Positions 1-7,730 are shown, counted from the first letter of the stretch. The stretch is 26,942 bases of DNA from Sediminicola sp047612485 (GCA_047612485.1 JBLGAT010000035.1:1-26942), one strand, 5' to 3'. A program made the numbers and translations. Notes: generated by a model not told the origin, from the sequence alone.

Positions 1-636
1 TATTCTTATAAGTCTTGGTGTGTATCTGTATTCAAATTGCTTAAGGGTCAGGGTCTTTTCACCGGTCGCTACATCGGTAGCCCCTTTTTTCCAATATATG
101 TGTTCATAGAGCTCATCTACCCCATGTTCTGCAGAGAAATCACTCCTTTCTGTTTGGTGCACCAAATTCTCCAAAGGTGTAGCATAAAGCTCAATCATCC
201 TATATTGTGCAGATTGAAAACCGCTCGCCGGCAATAAGGCCATGCGGTACTGAAGAAACTGCTCCCGTTCCATTCCTTTGATCATAATCCCAAAAGAGGA
301 AATAAGGACCTTGTAATAGCTATTGATCCTATTGACCTTCTCCAAAAAAAAATTTACTTCTTGTGATTTATCGTCTACGATCTGCTTTTGCTCATGTAGG
401 ATCAACTTAAAATATAATTCCGTGATCTGGTGGTACATGATAAAGATTTCCTCATCGGGAAAATGAGTACGTGGCACTTGAAGACTAAGTAAAGTATCTA
501 AGTGGATGTAATCCCAATAAGTAAGGTAGCGCTGGTGTAAAAGGCCGTCTAAATAAGAGCTTAAATCCTGTCCGGAATCCTTATATTTTTCTTCAAGTTT
601 TAATATTTGGGATTCTATTTGCTCTTTATTCTTCAT
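1..636 (-). CDS. Tryptophan 2,3-dioxygenase, C-terminal part beyond the window
   Basis: Haem enzyme that opens the indole ring of L-tryptophan to N-formylkynurenine, the first step of the kynurenine pathway; cytosolic. The ATG at 634-636 opens a frame that runs off the window edge after 212 codons. Visible family features are the YWDYIHLDTLLSLQ segment (residues 40-53) and FIMYHQITELYFKLILHE (65-82), which matches the FxxxHQxxELxxKLxxHE region of tryptophan dioxygenases and includes His69, the probable active-site distal histidine. The proximal haem-binding histidine should lie in the missing part. It starts 6 nt after the DUF3108 stop, so the two are probably co-transcribed. A tyrosine-degradation gene (hppD) lies just upstream, which fits an aromatic amino acid catabolism locus. 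The family call is firm; only completeness is unknown. Confidence 0.9.
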   Translation of the reverse strand, partial: MKNKEQIESQILKLEEKYKDSGQDLSSYLDGLLHQRYLTYWDYIHLDTLLSLQVPRTHFPDEEIFIMYHQITELYFKLILHEQKQIVDDKSQEVNFFLEKVNRINSYYKVLISSFGIMIKGMEREQFLQYRMALLPASGFQSAQYRMIELYATPLENLVHQTERSDFSAEHGVDELYEHIYWKKGATDVATGEKTLTLKQFEYRYTPRLIRI

Positions 637-642
637 TAGATA

Positions 643-1422
643 TTATTCCATTATAATTTTGAACTGGTTTTTTAGTCCGTTATAGCCATCCAAATCGGCC
701 TTGATAGATCCAACAGCCAGATCTGCTTTGATCCTGATTGGTATTTTGTTTAGGTCATTGGATACCCAAAGCGCCAAACTCTCCTGTTCTTTAAATATTC
801 GGCCCGACTGCACGTAAGGTCTAAATTTTAAGCATTCAACTTTACCATACTTGGTTTTCAATACTTCATTACCAAGGTATTTTAGTTTGAATTTAAAAAC
901 ACCGTCATCGTCGTACAACATATTCAATTCTATGGATTTACCCACCTCCAAATCCTGAATCTTATAATTGTTCCTAAGGAAATAAAAGGCCGATACCAAA
1001 TCTTGAATATCGTTATTGATGGTAAAATTAAACTTTTTCTTGTTTTTTTTGTCGTTTAACTCCGCTGATTGGCCACTATGGTTAAAATTGATCTCAATAT
1101 CCTTGGTATAACCACCCTCGTCAATCTTTCTGACGAACTTATATGGTTTCCCATCTTCCATTCCAAAATAGCTTTCATAGGTGTCATCCACCTTAAAAAA
1201 AATACTGGCTAAACCGGTTGTCTTCCCGTTACCGACCACGTGGTATACGGGCACCCCATTCATGGTGTCCAATTTGACCTGTAAGGTGGCATAACTGGCA
1301 TTAAAGATGCCATAATGAATGCGGAATCTAAGCCATTCACCAGCCCTGAAAGCCGAATCATCTTCTTGGGCGCTCAAGGAATAGGTCATAAGCGCTATTA
1401 GTGCAAAACAAATGTTTCTCAT
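643..1422 (-). CDS. DUF3108 family exported protein
   Basis: 259 residues. An N-terminal signal peptide (hydrophobic stretch about residues 4-17, ending LSAQ) sends it to the periplasm or outer membrane. The mature part begins AFRAGEWLRFRIHYG and continues as a beta-rich domain typical of DUF3108: the early 'FxxGExLxFxxxYG' motif, 'ASYATLQV', and the late 'LWVSNDLNKIPIRIKADLAVGSIKADL' segment. The biochemical role of the family is not established. In Bacteroidota it often lies beside the tryptophan dioxygenase gene, as here, where the downstream TDO gene starts 6 nt after this stop. Transcription probably starts in the AT-rich stretch 1423-1520, because a terminator (1521-1548) separates it from hppD. 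The family call is good; the function is unknown. Confidence 0.85.
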   Translation of the reverse strand: MRNICFALIALMTYSLSAQEDDSAFRAGEWLRFRIHYGIFNASYATLQVKLDTMNGVPVYHVVGNGKTTGLASIFFKVDDTYESYFGMEDGKPYKFVRKIDEGGYTKDIEINFNHSGQSAELNDKKNKKKFNFTINNDIQDLVSAFYFLRNNYKIQDLEVGKSIELNMLYDDDGVFKFKLKYLGNEVLKTKYGKVECLKFRPYVQSGRIFKEQESLALWVSNDLNKIPIRIKADLAVGSIKADLDGYNGLKNQFKIIME

Positions 1423-1520
1423 TTTCTAATGTCTAAGGTAAAAATAGTAAAAACAAGTCTATCCTAGTTTTTGATGTATTGTTATTTAAACAAATTTTGT
1501 TCCAAACTATAGCGCACAAA

Positions 1521-1548
1521 AAAAGCCCAGTTTTAAAACTGGGCTTTT
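1521..1548 (-). terminator. Intrinsic terminator, perfect 28-nt palindrome
   Basis: AAAAGCCCAGTTTT is followed directly by its exact reverse complement. Read on the minus strand, the GC-rich stem runs into TTTTTTTG. It ends minus-strand transcripts coming from hppD and/or from the candidate small RNA promoter at 1626-1633. It could work in both directions, but no plus-strand gene ends near it. Confidence 0.8.
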
Positions 1549-1622
1549 CCTAAATAACCAACCAAACTTTAAATTATGAAAAACCAATACTTAAAGTTGT
1601 AAGGGAACCACCCCTTACTTAA
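1521..1622 (-). ncRNA. Candidate small RNA between hppD and the DUF3108 gene
   Basis: Inferred transcript of about 100 nt on the minus strand. A -7 box TAACTTTG (1633 to 1626) matches the Bacteroidota consensus TAnnTTTG, which puts the start near 1621. The 5' end folds into a stem: CTTAA-GTAAGGG, loop GTGGTT, CCCTTAC, a 4-nt bulge, then TTAAG (1622 to about 1591). About 40 nt of U/G-rich, mostly unpaired sequence follow, including GTTTGGTTGGTT (complement of about 1558-1569). The strong terminator 1521-1548 closes it. Two hairpins flanking an open centre is a common layout for base-pairing sRNAs. I see no clear -33 TTG element. The sequence could instead be the 3' UTR of hppD. Confidence 0.45.
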
Positions 1623-1625
1623 GCG

Positions 1626-1633
1626 CAAAGTTA
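1626..1633 (-). promoter_or_regulatory. -7 box TAACTTTG for the candidate small RNA
   Basis: Exact match to the Bacteroidota sigma-A -7 consensus TAnnTTTG on the minus strand, about 5 nt before the start of a stable 5' hairpin. The usual -33 TTG is not visible. Instead a TCCGTT-TT-AACGGA inverted repeat (1656-1669) lies about 22 nt upstream, which could be an activator site. Confidence 0.45.
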
Positions 1634-1744
1634 AAATATAACTCTTATATCTATCTCCGTTTTAACGGACTTTAACTTTACCTTTAACAGTTGTTTATAT
1701 GTTTTGATTCAATTTTAGGAAATCATTAAGAAAAACACACCTTT

Positions 1745-2887
1745 TTAGAGGGTCCCCCTTGACTCTTGCTCCCTTTCTATGGCCTCAAATAGGGCCTTGA
1801 AATTGCCTTTTCCAAAAGATTTTGCTCCTTTGCGCTGAATGATCTCAATAAACATTGTAGGACGATCTAAAATTGGTTTGGTGAATATTTGTAGTAAATA
1901 CCCTTCCTCATCCCTATCGATCAAAATACCCAGCTCTGATAAAGGCTCCAAATCTTCGTCTATTTCACCCACACGGTCCAATACATCCTCGTAATAGGAT
2001 GCGGGAACGGTCAAAAACTCGACCCCTCTATTTTTCAATGCGGTAACCGTCTCTATGATATTATCGGTGGCCATGGCCATGTGCTGCACCCCCGCACCAT
2101 TATAGAACTCAATGTATTCCTCTATTTGCGATTTTTTCTTTCCCTCCGCAGGTTCGTTGATCGGAAATTTGATCCTTCCGTTACCGTTGCTCATCACCTT
2201 ACTCATTAGGGCCGTGTATTCGGTAGAGATATCCTTGTCGTCAAAAGAAACTAACTGTGCAAAGCCCATTACCTTTTCGTAGAATTGGCACCATTTGTTC
2301 ATCTCGTTCCATCCCACGTTGCCCACCATATGGTCAATAAATTTTAGCCCTACATCTGTTGGTTTGTACAGTGGATCCCAAGCTTTAAACCCGGGCATAA
2401 ACACTCCCTTATAATCACTTCTTTCCACAAACAAGTGGACAGTCTCCCCATAGGTATGTATCCCAGATACCACCACCTTTCCCTTGGCGTCTTCCATCGT
2501 CTTGGGCAGCAAATAACTATCGGCTCCCCTTTTGGTGGTTTCTTGGTAACTCTTTGTGGCATCATCTACCCAAAGGGCAATGACTTTTACCCCATCACCG
2601 TGTGTCTCAATGTGCTTGTTTATATCGCCTCCTGATTTCAAGGGAGAGGTCAAAACCAATCGTATTTTATCTTGTTGTACCACATAGGAAACCTTGTCCT
2701 TAAGCCCAGTTTCCAGTCCGGCATAGGCCAAAGGCTGAAAACCCCATGCTGACATATAATAGTATGCCGCTTGCTTGGCGTTACCAACATATAGTTCCAC
2801 ATAATCCGTTCCCAAAAGCGGTAAAAAATCTTCCGCCTCAGGATTTTCTATTGGTAGTTTAAATGAAGTCTTATCTAATTGTGCCAT
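1745..2887 (-). CDS. hppD: 4-hydroxyphenylpyruvate dioxygenase
   Basis: Non-haem Fe(II) enzyme that converts 4-hydroxyphenylpyruvate to homogentisate, the second step of tyrosine degradation. At 380 residues it has the usual length. Two vicinal-oxygen-chelate domains are visible: an N-terminal one from about residue 27 (DYVELYVGNAKQAAYYY) and the catalytic C-terminal one from about 183. The iron ligands of the family are present: His186 (FIDHMVGNV), His269 (GVQHMAMAT) and Glu348 (MFIEIIQRKG). The C-terminal GNFKALFEAIEREQ helix is also typical. No homogentisate dioxygenase gene lies in the window. The 181-nt region upstream (2888-3068) holds its promoter and a GC-rich hairpin in the probable leader (2951-2980). 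Confidence 0.95.
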   Translation of the reverse strand: MAQLDKTSFKLPIENPEAEDFLPLLGTDYVELYVGNAKQAAYYYMSAWGFQPLAYAGLETGLKDKVSYVVQQDKIRLVLTSPLKSGGDINKHIETHGDGVKVIALWVDDATKSYQETTKRGADSYLLPKTMEDAKGKVVVSGIHTYGETVHLFVERSDYKGVFMPGFKAWDPLYKPTDVGLKFIDHMVGNVGWNEMNKWCQFYEKVMGFAQLVSFDDKDISTEYTALMSKVMSNGNGRIKFPINEPAEGKKKSQIEEYIEFYNGAGVQHMAMATDNIIETVTALKNRGVEFLTVPASYYEDVLDRVGEIDEDLEPLSELGILIDRDEEGYLLQIFTKPILDRPTMFIEIIQRKGAKSFGKGNFKALFEAIEREQESRGTL

Positions 2888-2950
2888 AATAAGTATTGAA
2901 TATTATTAATTAAAAAAGTATTGATTAAATGATGTAAAAGCGAATATTTT

Positions 2951-2980
2951 TGCCCTTACCACATGGCCCGAAGATGGGCA
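2951..2980 (-). promoter_or_regulatory. Alternative-pairing hairpin in the hppD leader
   Basis: On the minus strand a TGCCC block (2980 to 2976) can pair with the nearby GGGC (2969 to 2966, loop of 6) or with the distal GGGCA (2955 to 2951). The two pairings exclude each other. It lies about 65 nt before the hppD start in an otherwise very AT-rich leader. This might be a regulatory switch or just a small stem; the evidence is weak. Confidence 0.25.
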
Positions 2981-3068
2981 GTTATATCAATTCTATACTG
3001 AAGCATATCTAAATTCTTTAGAGATTACAAATATCGTAAAAAACAATGACTTTTTTTGATAATTCCGT

Positions 3069-5306
3069 TTAAAACCAATACCCCAAACTAAAAAACAAAT
3101 TCCCTTTTCTTACTTCGGGAGACCAAGAGTAGATTACCTGGACGGGGCCTATAAAAGATTCCCATCCGTACCCCAATCCATACCCCGAGTAATCAGGTCT
3201 TTTGAACCACTCGCCTGTCCTGAATATATCATCGTCCACACGAGAAAAATCCGCAGCTAGAAGGATATGGTTCTTGGGAAAAAATTCATAATCGATCCGC
3301 CCATGTGCTTTGACGAAACTATTCCCCACCAAGCTCAAAAAATCATATCCCAAAAAGGGAATAAAATTGTTTATCAAATTGGTGCCATAGCCGCCAAGTA
3401 CGAAATCAAAAGAAGTTACCTCTGACTTTCCCAATTTAAAGCCCCCTTCCGTTTCCAAGTTCAAGGATATTTTTTTGGATATGGGAAAGGCGGTCCCCAT
3501 TCTGGCCTTGGCAATAGAAAATTCCCTAAAATTATTGTTGAAATCCGTTGAATAAAGATACAAATGAAAATCCCCATCGAAATACAGCCCTCTGGTTGGA
3601 AAATATTTATCGTCATAGGTATCCAAGGTCAGCTGCCCGTATGTGCTGAGATAATTGCTTTTATCAAAAATAACCCTGTTGGAAGAGGTTTCGTCTATCA
3701 AGATCTCCCCTACGGTTTTGGTACTGTATTTTAAAAACTTATGTTCAACACCCAGACTAATTGCAAATTCTTCCGCCCATACGGTCTGTAGATATGCCTG
3801 ATTTGTAAAATCGGACACGTCGAGATTGATGGTGTTCACATTACTGATATCCGTGGAATTAAAATTGGATGCAATAACACTGGTCCCAATCTCATGATCA
3901 AAATCACTAAATCTTGAGTTGATGCCAAAACTCCAATAAAGCCCCTTATCTACATAATATTGAAAATTATACCGGAGCTTATCCCCCAAAATGAAATCAA
4001 ACGAAAATACATCGTCATCCATCAATATATTCTTTTTGGTAAGGTTTATCATGGCGGCACTTTTGTACAAGTCGTTGTAGTGGAGCCCCATCCGTAGTAA
4101 AGTTTTGTTTGGATTTTCACGCAAATTCACTACCAAATCCACCGCCTCATTGCCATCTGGCACCAATTCATAACGTATGGATTGGAAATTGCCCGTTGCA
4201 GCCAGATTGTTGATCCCTTGTTGTAATTTTTCAAAAGACATTTTAGTCTCAAGTTTTAGGCGCAATTTCCCTTTGATATACCCTCTTGTATAGTCGTTGT
4301 TCCCTTTTATAACAAGGCCCTTAATGAACAACGAATCCTTGACTTCGATTCTTTTTTTTGTTGTCTGTGGCCTATTCTGTCTTAAGGCAAGTTCCTTTAG
4401 TTCGGCATATTTATCACTTGCAGCTACCTCCCCACTCCGAACAATCTTCTTTCCCATATCAAAAGCCATTACGGAGTACTTCTCAATATTCGGCTGTATA
4501 TAGATATCCGTTTCCTTGGATTTTTTCACCATATCCCTTACCGTCCTATAATTATTGATCTGCAATAAGACCTCTGTTGCCGACATCAGGGATTCTCGGT
4601 TAGACAGACCATGCTGTACATCTACCCCTATCAGAACATTAGCTCCCATCTCCTTGACCTCCTCGATGGGATAGTTGTTTACTACACCCCCATCTATTAA
4701 TATGGCCCCTTCTATTTCAGAGGGCTCAAAAAGAGAGGGAAAGGTGCCGCTGGCCAAGATCGCTTCGGGCAGGTACCCATGCTTCAACAATACTTCCTCC
4801 CCGGTCTCCACATTGGTGGCCACGCACAGGAATGGAATGGGCAACTTGTCAAAATCCTTTATCTCCCTAACATGGTACAATAGCCTCACCAATTCATTAT
4901 ATATCTTCTGGCCTCCGGAAAGGGCCTGTGGAAATGAGATTTTAAAATTATTGAACGGAAGGGTCAGCGCATATCGTTCAGAATCTTCCTTTTCATAGAA
5001 GGTTTTGGCACTACGGGGGAGGTTGTCCTGAATTAAATTTGCAAAATTCGTATTCTGAAAAATAGAATCGAGTTCCGTAGCGGAATATCCCGCGGCATAG
5101 AGTGCTCCTATGATGGCCCCCATACTTGTTCCTCCGATATAATCAATTTTCACCTCGGATTCCTCAATAACTTTAAGAGCCCCAATATGGGCTAGTCCCT
5201 TGGCACCTCCTCCGCTGAGCACAAGACCCACTTTTAACTCATTTTCTTGGGAAAAGATAGTTCCAAAGTAAAAAAGTAGTAGACAAAGGAGTGTTGTGCT
5301 TTTCAT
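3069..5306 (-). CDS. Patatin-like phospholipase with POTRA and outer-membrane beta-barrel
   Basis: 745 residues from the ATG at 5304-5306. That start gives a clean signal peptide (residues 1-20, ending IFSQ); a TTG 9 nt upstream is possible but less likely. The patatin domain (about 25-310) carries the oxyanion loop SGGGAKG (31-37), the nucleophile Ser61 in GTSMG, and Asp205 in IDGGVVNNYP of the Ser-Asp dyad. A POTRA-like segment follows (about 325-390, 'IKGLVIKGNNDYTRGYIKGKL'). The rest is a BamA/Omp85-like barrel ending in aromatic residues (SLGYWF), the usual outer-membrane sorting signal. This is the layout of PlpD-type (type Vd) proteins, though many Bacteroidota homologues may stay cell-associated. 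It begins 18 nt after the uvrC stop, so it is probably co-transcribed with uvrC. Confidence 0.9.
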   Translation of the reverse strand: MKSTTLLCLLLFYFGTIFSQENELKVGLVLSGGGAKGLAHIGALKVIEESEVKIDYIGGTSMGAIIGALYAAGYSATELDSIFQNTNFANLIQDNLPRSAKTFYEKEDSERYALTLPFNNFKISFPQALSGGQKIYNELVRLLYHVREIKDFDKLPIPFLCVATNVETGEEVLLKHGYLPEAILASGTFPSLFEPSEIEGAILIDGGVVNNYPIEEVKEMGANVLIGVDVQHGLSNRESLMSATEVLLQINNYRTVRDMVKKSKETDIYIQPNIEKYSVMAFDMGKKIVRSGEVAASDKYAELKELALRQNRPQTTKKRIEVKDSLFIKGLVIKGNNDYTRGYIKGKLRLKLETKMSFEKLQQGINNLAATGNFQSIRYELVPDGNEAVDLVVNLRENPNKTLLRMGLHYNDLYKSAAMINLTKKNILMDDDVFSFDFILGDKLRYNFQYYVDKGLYWSFGINSRFSDFDHEIGTSVIASNFNSTDISNVNTINLDVSDFTNQAYLQTVWAEEFAISLGVEHKFLKYSTKTVGEILIDETSSNRVIFDKSNYLSTYGQLTLDTYDDKYFPTRGLYFDGDFHLYLYSTDFNNNFREFSIAKARMGTAFPISKKISLNLETEGGFKLGKSEVTSFDFVLGGYGTNLINNFIPFLGYDFLSLVGNSFVKAHGRIDYEFFPKNHILLAADFSRVDDDIFRTGEWFKRPDYSGYGLGYGWESFIGPVQVIYSWSPEVRKGNLFFSLGYWF

Positions 5307-5324
5307 AGGGGTCAAGTTAAGTCT

Positions 5325-7118
5325 TTAATGAAATGTTTCATAAATTTTCTTTGCCCGGGCCGTTCCAACCGTTTTGGCCAGATCCTCCACAGTAGCCTCT
5401 TTTATGCGCTTCACGGACTTAAATTGTTTCAGTAAATCTTGGGCGGTTTTTTCACCAATCCCATCGATACCCTCCAATTCAGAATTAATGGCCCCTTTAC
5501 TTCTTTTGTTCCTATGTAAAGCAATACCAAAACGGTGGGCCTCATTACGTAGTTGTTGGATGATTCTTAAGGATTCGGATTTTTTATCCAGATACAACGG
5601 AATTGAATCCCCGGGAAAATAGATCTCCTCCAATCGCTTTGCAATACCAATAATGGCAATTTTACCCCTTAGCCCCAATAGATCCAAGCTCTTTAAGGCT
5701 GATGACAACTGTCCCTTACCCCCATCTATTACAATAAGTTGGGGCAAGGGCTCCGCCTCATTCAAAAGTCGTTTGTACCTTCTAAATACAACTTCCTCCA
5801 TGGAGGCAAAATCATCCGGCCCTTCTACCGTTTTAATATTATAATGCCTGTAATCCTTTTTTGAAGGTTTCCCATCTTTAAAAACAACACAGGCCGCCAC
5901 GGGATTGGTCCCTTGTATGTTTGAGTTGTCAAAACACTCAATATGCCTGGGCTCTTCAGATAGTCTCAAATCCTTTTGCATCTGAGCCATAATTCTATTG
6001 GCATGCCTATTGGGGTCAATTATCTTCTCTTGCTTAAACCTCTCCTGCCTAAAGTATTTTGCATTTCGTTCCGACAGCTCTAAAATTTTCTTTTTATCCC
6101 CCATCTTGGGAACTGTTATCTTCAGCCCTGCTTCCGAGGTCACTTCAAAGGGAACATATAGTTCTCTGGAAAGGGAGTTGAACCGATGCCTTATTTCTAC
6201 AATGGCCAAAGCCAAAAGATCCTGGTCTTCCTCGTCCAATTTTTTCTTTATTTCAAGGGTATGGGATCTAATTATAGATCCATGTGATATCTGTAGAAAG
6301 TTGACATAGGCATATAGGTCATCAGAGACGATGGAAAACACATCCACATTGTTGATATTAGGATTTACAATGGTGCTCTTCACCTCATAATTTTCCAAAA
6401 CATCTATCTTATCCTTGATCTGTTGGGCATCTTCAAACCGCATCTCCTTTGCATAGGCCTTCATCTGATTTTTAAAGTACTGGAGGGACGATTTAAAATT
6501 CCCTTTAATGATCTCCCTGATATCCTGTATTTCCTGATGGTATTCTTCCTGTGTCTGGTAACCTTCACAAGGCCCTTTACAATTGCCCAAATGATATTCC
6601 AGACAAACCTTATACTTCCCCGACTCTATTTTTTCCTTGGACAGGTCATAATTACAGGTCCGTAAAGGATAGACGCTCTTAATAAGCTCCAACAAAGTCT
6701 TTACCGTCTTCATACTGGTATACGGTCCAAAATACTCAGATCCATCCTTGATATGCCTACGTGTGGGAAATATTCTTGGGAACCTTTCATTCTTTATACA
6801 TATCCAAGGATATGTTTTGTCATCCTTTAATAATACATTATAGCGTGGCTGATACTTTTTGATCAGATTGTTCTCCAATAAGAGGGCGTCGGACTCAGTT
6901 GCTACAACAATATGTTTAATATCCCTGATCTTTTTTACCAAGACCCTAGTTTTCCCTACCTCATGGGTTTTGGAAAAGTAAGAGGATACCCTTTTCTTTA
7001 AATCCTTGGCCTTTCCTACGTACAGTATTTTGTCGTTGCTATCGTAGAATTGATAGACTCCAGGACTTGAAGGGAGCGTTGAAAGTTGAACTTTAATTGG
7101 TATCTCCGTCATGGGCAT
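5325..7118 (-). CDS. uvrC: Excinuclease ABC subunit C
   Basis: 597 residues, full length. UvrC makes both cuts around bulky DNA lesions during nucleotide excision repair, together with UvrA and UvrB. Domains in order: GIY-YIG nuclease (about 13-95; PGVYQFYD and ILYVGKAKDLKKRVSSYF), a cysteine-bearing linker (CNYDLSKEKI...CLEYHLGNCKGPC), a UVR motif that binds UvrB (about 205-245, MRFEDAQQIKDKIDVLENY), an RNase H-like endonuclease core with the acidic/His positions CFDNSN, VIDGGKGQ and RNEAHRFGIALH, and tandem helix-hairpin-helix motifs at the C-terminus (GIDGIGEKTAQDLL). The start at 7116-7118 gives MPMTEIP; an ATG two codons later (7110-7112) is equally possible. The patatin/barrel gene follows after 18 nt. 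Confidence 0.97.
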   Translation of the reverse strand: MPMTEIPIKVQLSTLPSSPGVYQFYDSNDKILYVGKAKDLKKRVSSYFSKTHEVGKTRVLVKKIRDIKHIVVATESDALLLENNLIKKYQPRYNVLLKDDKTYPWICIKNERFPRIFPTRRHIKDGSEYFGPYTSMKTVKTLLELIKSVYPLRTCNYDLSKEKIESGKYKVCLEYHLGNCKGPCEGYQTQEEYHQEIQDIREIIKGNFKSSLQYFKNQMKAYAKEMRFEDAQQIKDKIDVLENYEVKSTIVNPNINNVDVFSIVSDDLYAYVNFLQISHGSIIRSHTLEIKKKLDEEDQDLLALAIVEIRHRFNSLSRELYVPFEVTSEAGLKITVPKMGDKKKILELSERNAKYFRQERFKQEKIIDPNRHANRIMAQMQKDLRLSEEPRHIECFDNSNIQGTNPVAACVVFKDGKPSKKDYRHYNIKTVEGPDDFASMEEVVFRRYKRLLNEAEPLPQLIVIDGGKGQLSSALKSLDLLGLRGKIAIIGIAKRLEEIYFPGDSIPLYLDKKSESLRIIQQLRNEAHRFGIALHRNKRSKGAINSELEGIDGIGEKTAQDLLKQFKSVKRIKEATVEDLAKTVGTARAKKIYETFH

Positions 7119-7511
7119 TCACCTTATTAAACATATTGCTCCCACAAAGATAACCTACTCGCTTAGAATATAAATACTCCAGATTTTTATCTTTAAACCC
7201 GATTTCGTTTACTATTCGAAATAGTGCTGACAGAGACATTATTTGAATGTTTTGACCTACGTATTTCGTATTTTAGAAGGAGTTATTTTGTCAATATTCA
7301 TGTTTATTAACATTTTTAGCATACATTTCGTAGAACAAAAACTCTTTTAGCCAAAAAAAATACAAAAAATGTCGTTTCTTAGAGTACTCTTGTTTAGCAG
7401 AGCTTTGAATTCGATTTGTAATAATATGCTGATTATCAATTTATTACTGTATATACTATTAATTCCATCCAAAATATCATTAAACAAGTGTTAACGCTTT
7501 ATTAAAAAAGA

Positions 7512-7543
7512 TGTATTTCATCGGAAAAAAGTGCATTTCATGG
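7512..7543 (+). promoter_or_regulatory. Paired direct repeat, possible LytTR-type operator
   Basis: TGTATTTCATCGG (7512-7524) and TGCATTTCATGG (7532-7543) start exactly 20 nt apart, separated by an A-rich spacer. Two near-identical half sites on the same face of the helix, about two turns apart, is the arrangement used by LytTR-domain regulators and other tandem binders. The second copy ends about 21 nt before a -7-like box (TATTTTTA, 7565-7572), the right place for an activator. The regulator itself is not in the window. Confidence 0.45.
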
Positions 7544-7594
7544 AGGATATTAGAAATTTTTAGCTATTTTTAGCGTGAACAAAATGTACAAAAC

Positions 7595-7681
7595 ATGGAA
7601 AACTACATTATCACTCTTGGAACTTATCTAATACTAATGCTTTTTTTTAAAATTTATTTTGCAGTTGCCAGTAAGGAGTAG
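7595..7681 (+). CDS. Predicted 28-residue single-pass membrane peptide
   Basis: Frame ATG 7595-7597 to TAG 7679-7681. The peptide has a short acidic head (MENY), one continuous hydrophobic segment (about residues 5-25, IITLGTYLILMLFF then IYFAVA) and a charged SKE tail, as expected of a small bitopic membrane protein. It begins about 20 nt downstream of a promoter-like box (7565-7572) and about 50 nt after a paired repeat that looks like an operator. No family is recognised. Very small hydrophobic ORFs arise by chance in AT-rich DNA, so the upstream elements are the main support. The overlapping ATG at 7584 gives an unrelated 15-codon frame. Confidence 0.35.
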   Translation: MENYIITLGTYLILMLFFKIYFAVASKE

Positions 7682-7730
7682 TTCCATTATATTTTAGCTA
7701 TTTTGCGCATTCTTAAATCAATCACCCAAA

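Larger units (their letters stand above)
7119..7730. other. 612-bp AT-rich gap between uvrC and the cyclo-ligase gene
   Basis: Divergent region without a conventional gene. It must hold the uvrC promoter (minus). The right half contains a 20-nt-spaced direct repeat (7512-7543), a promoter-like box (7557-7575), a 28-codon membrane-peptide ORF (7595-7681) and a second copy of the promoter-like box (7692-7707), close to the start at 7731. A 41-codon hydrophobic ORF (7369-7494) is also open but unsupported. I saw no RNA gene or mobile element. Confidence 0.6.

Noticed and set aside
1489..1501. AACAAA-T-TTTGTT inverted repeat upstream of the DUF3108 gene
   Set aside because: It consists almost only of A and T runs, with no clear promoter box around it, so it is too weak to call an operator.
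7369..7494. 41-codon hydrophobic ORF on the plus strand in the uvrC upstream gap
   Set aside because: It has no recognisable promoter box at a good distance, unusual codon choice, and lies in very AT-rich DNA where such frames are expected by chance. The 28-codon ORF downstream has better flanking signals.
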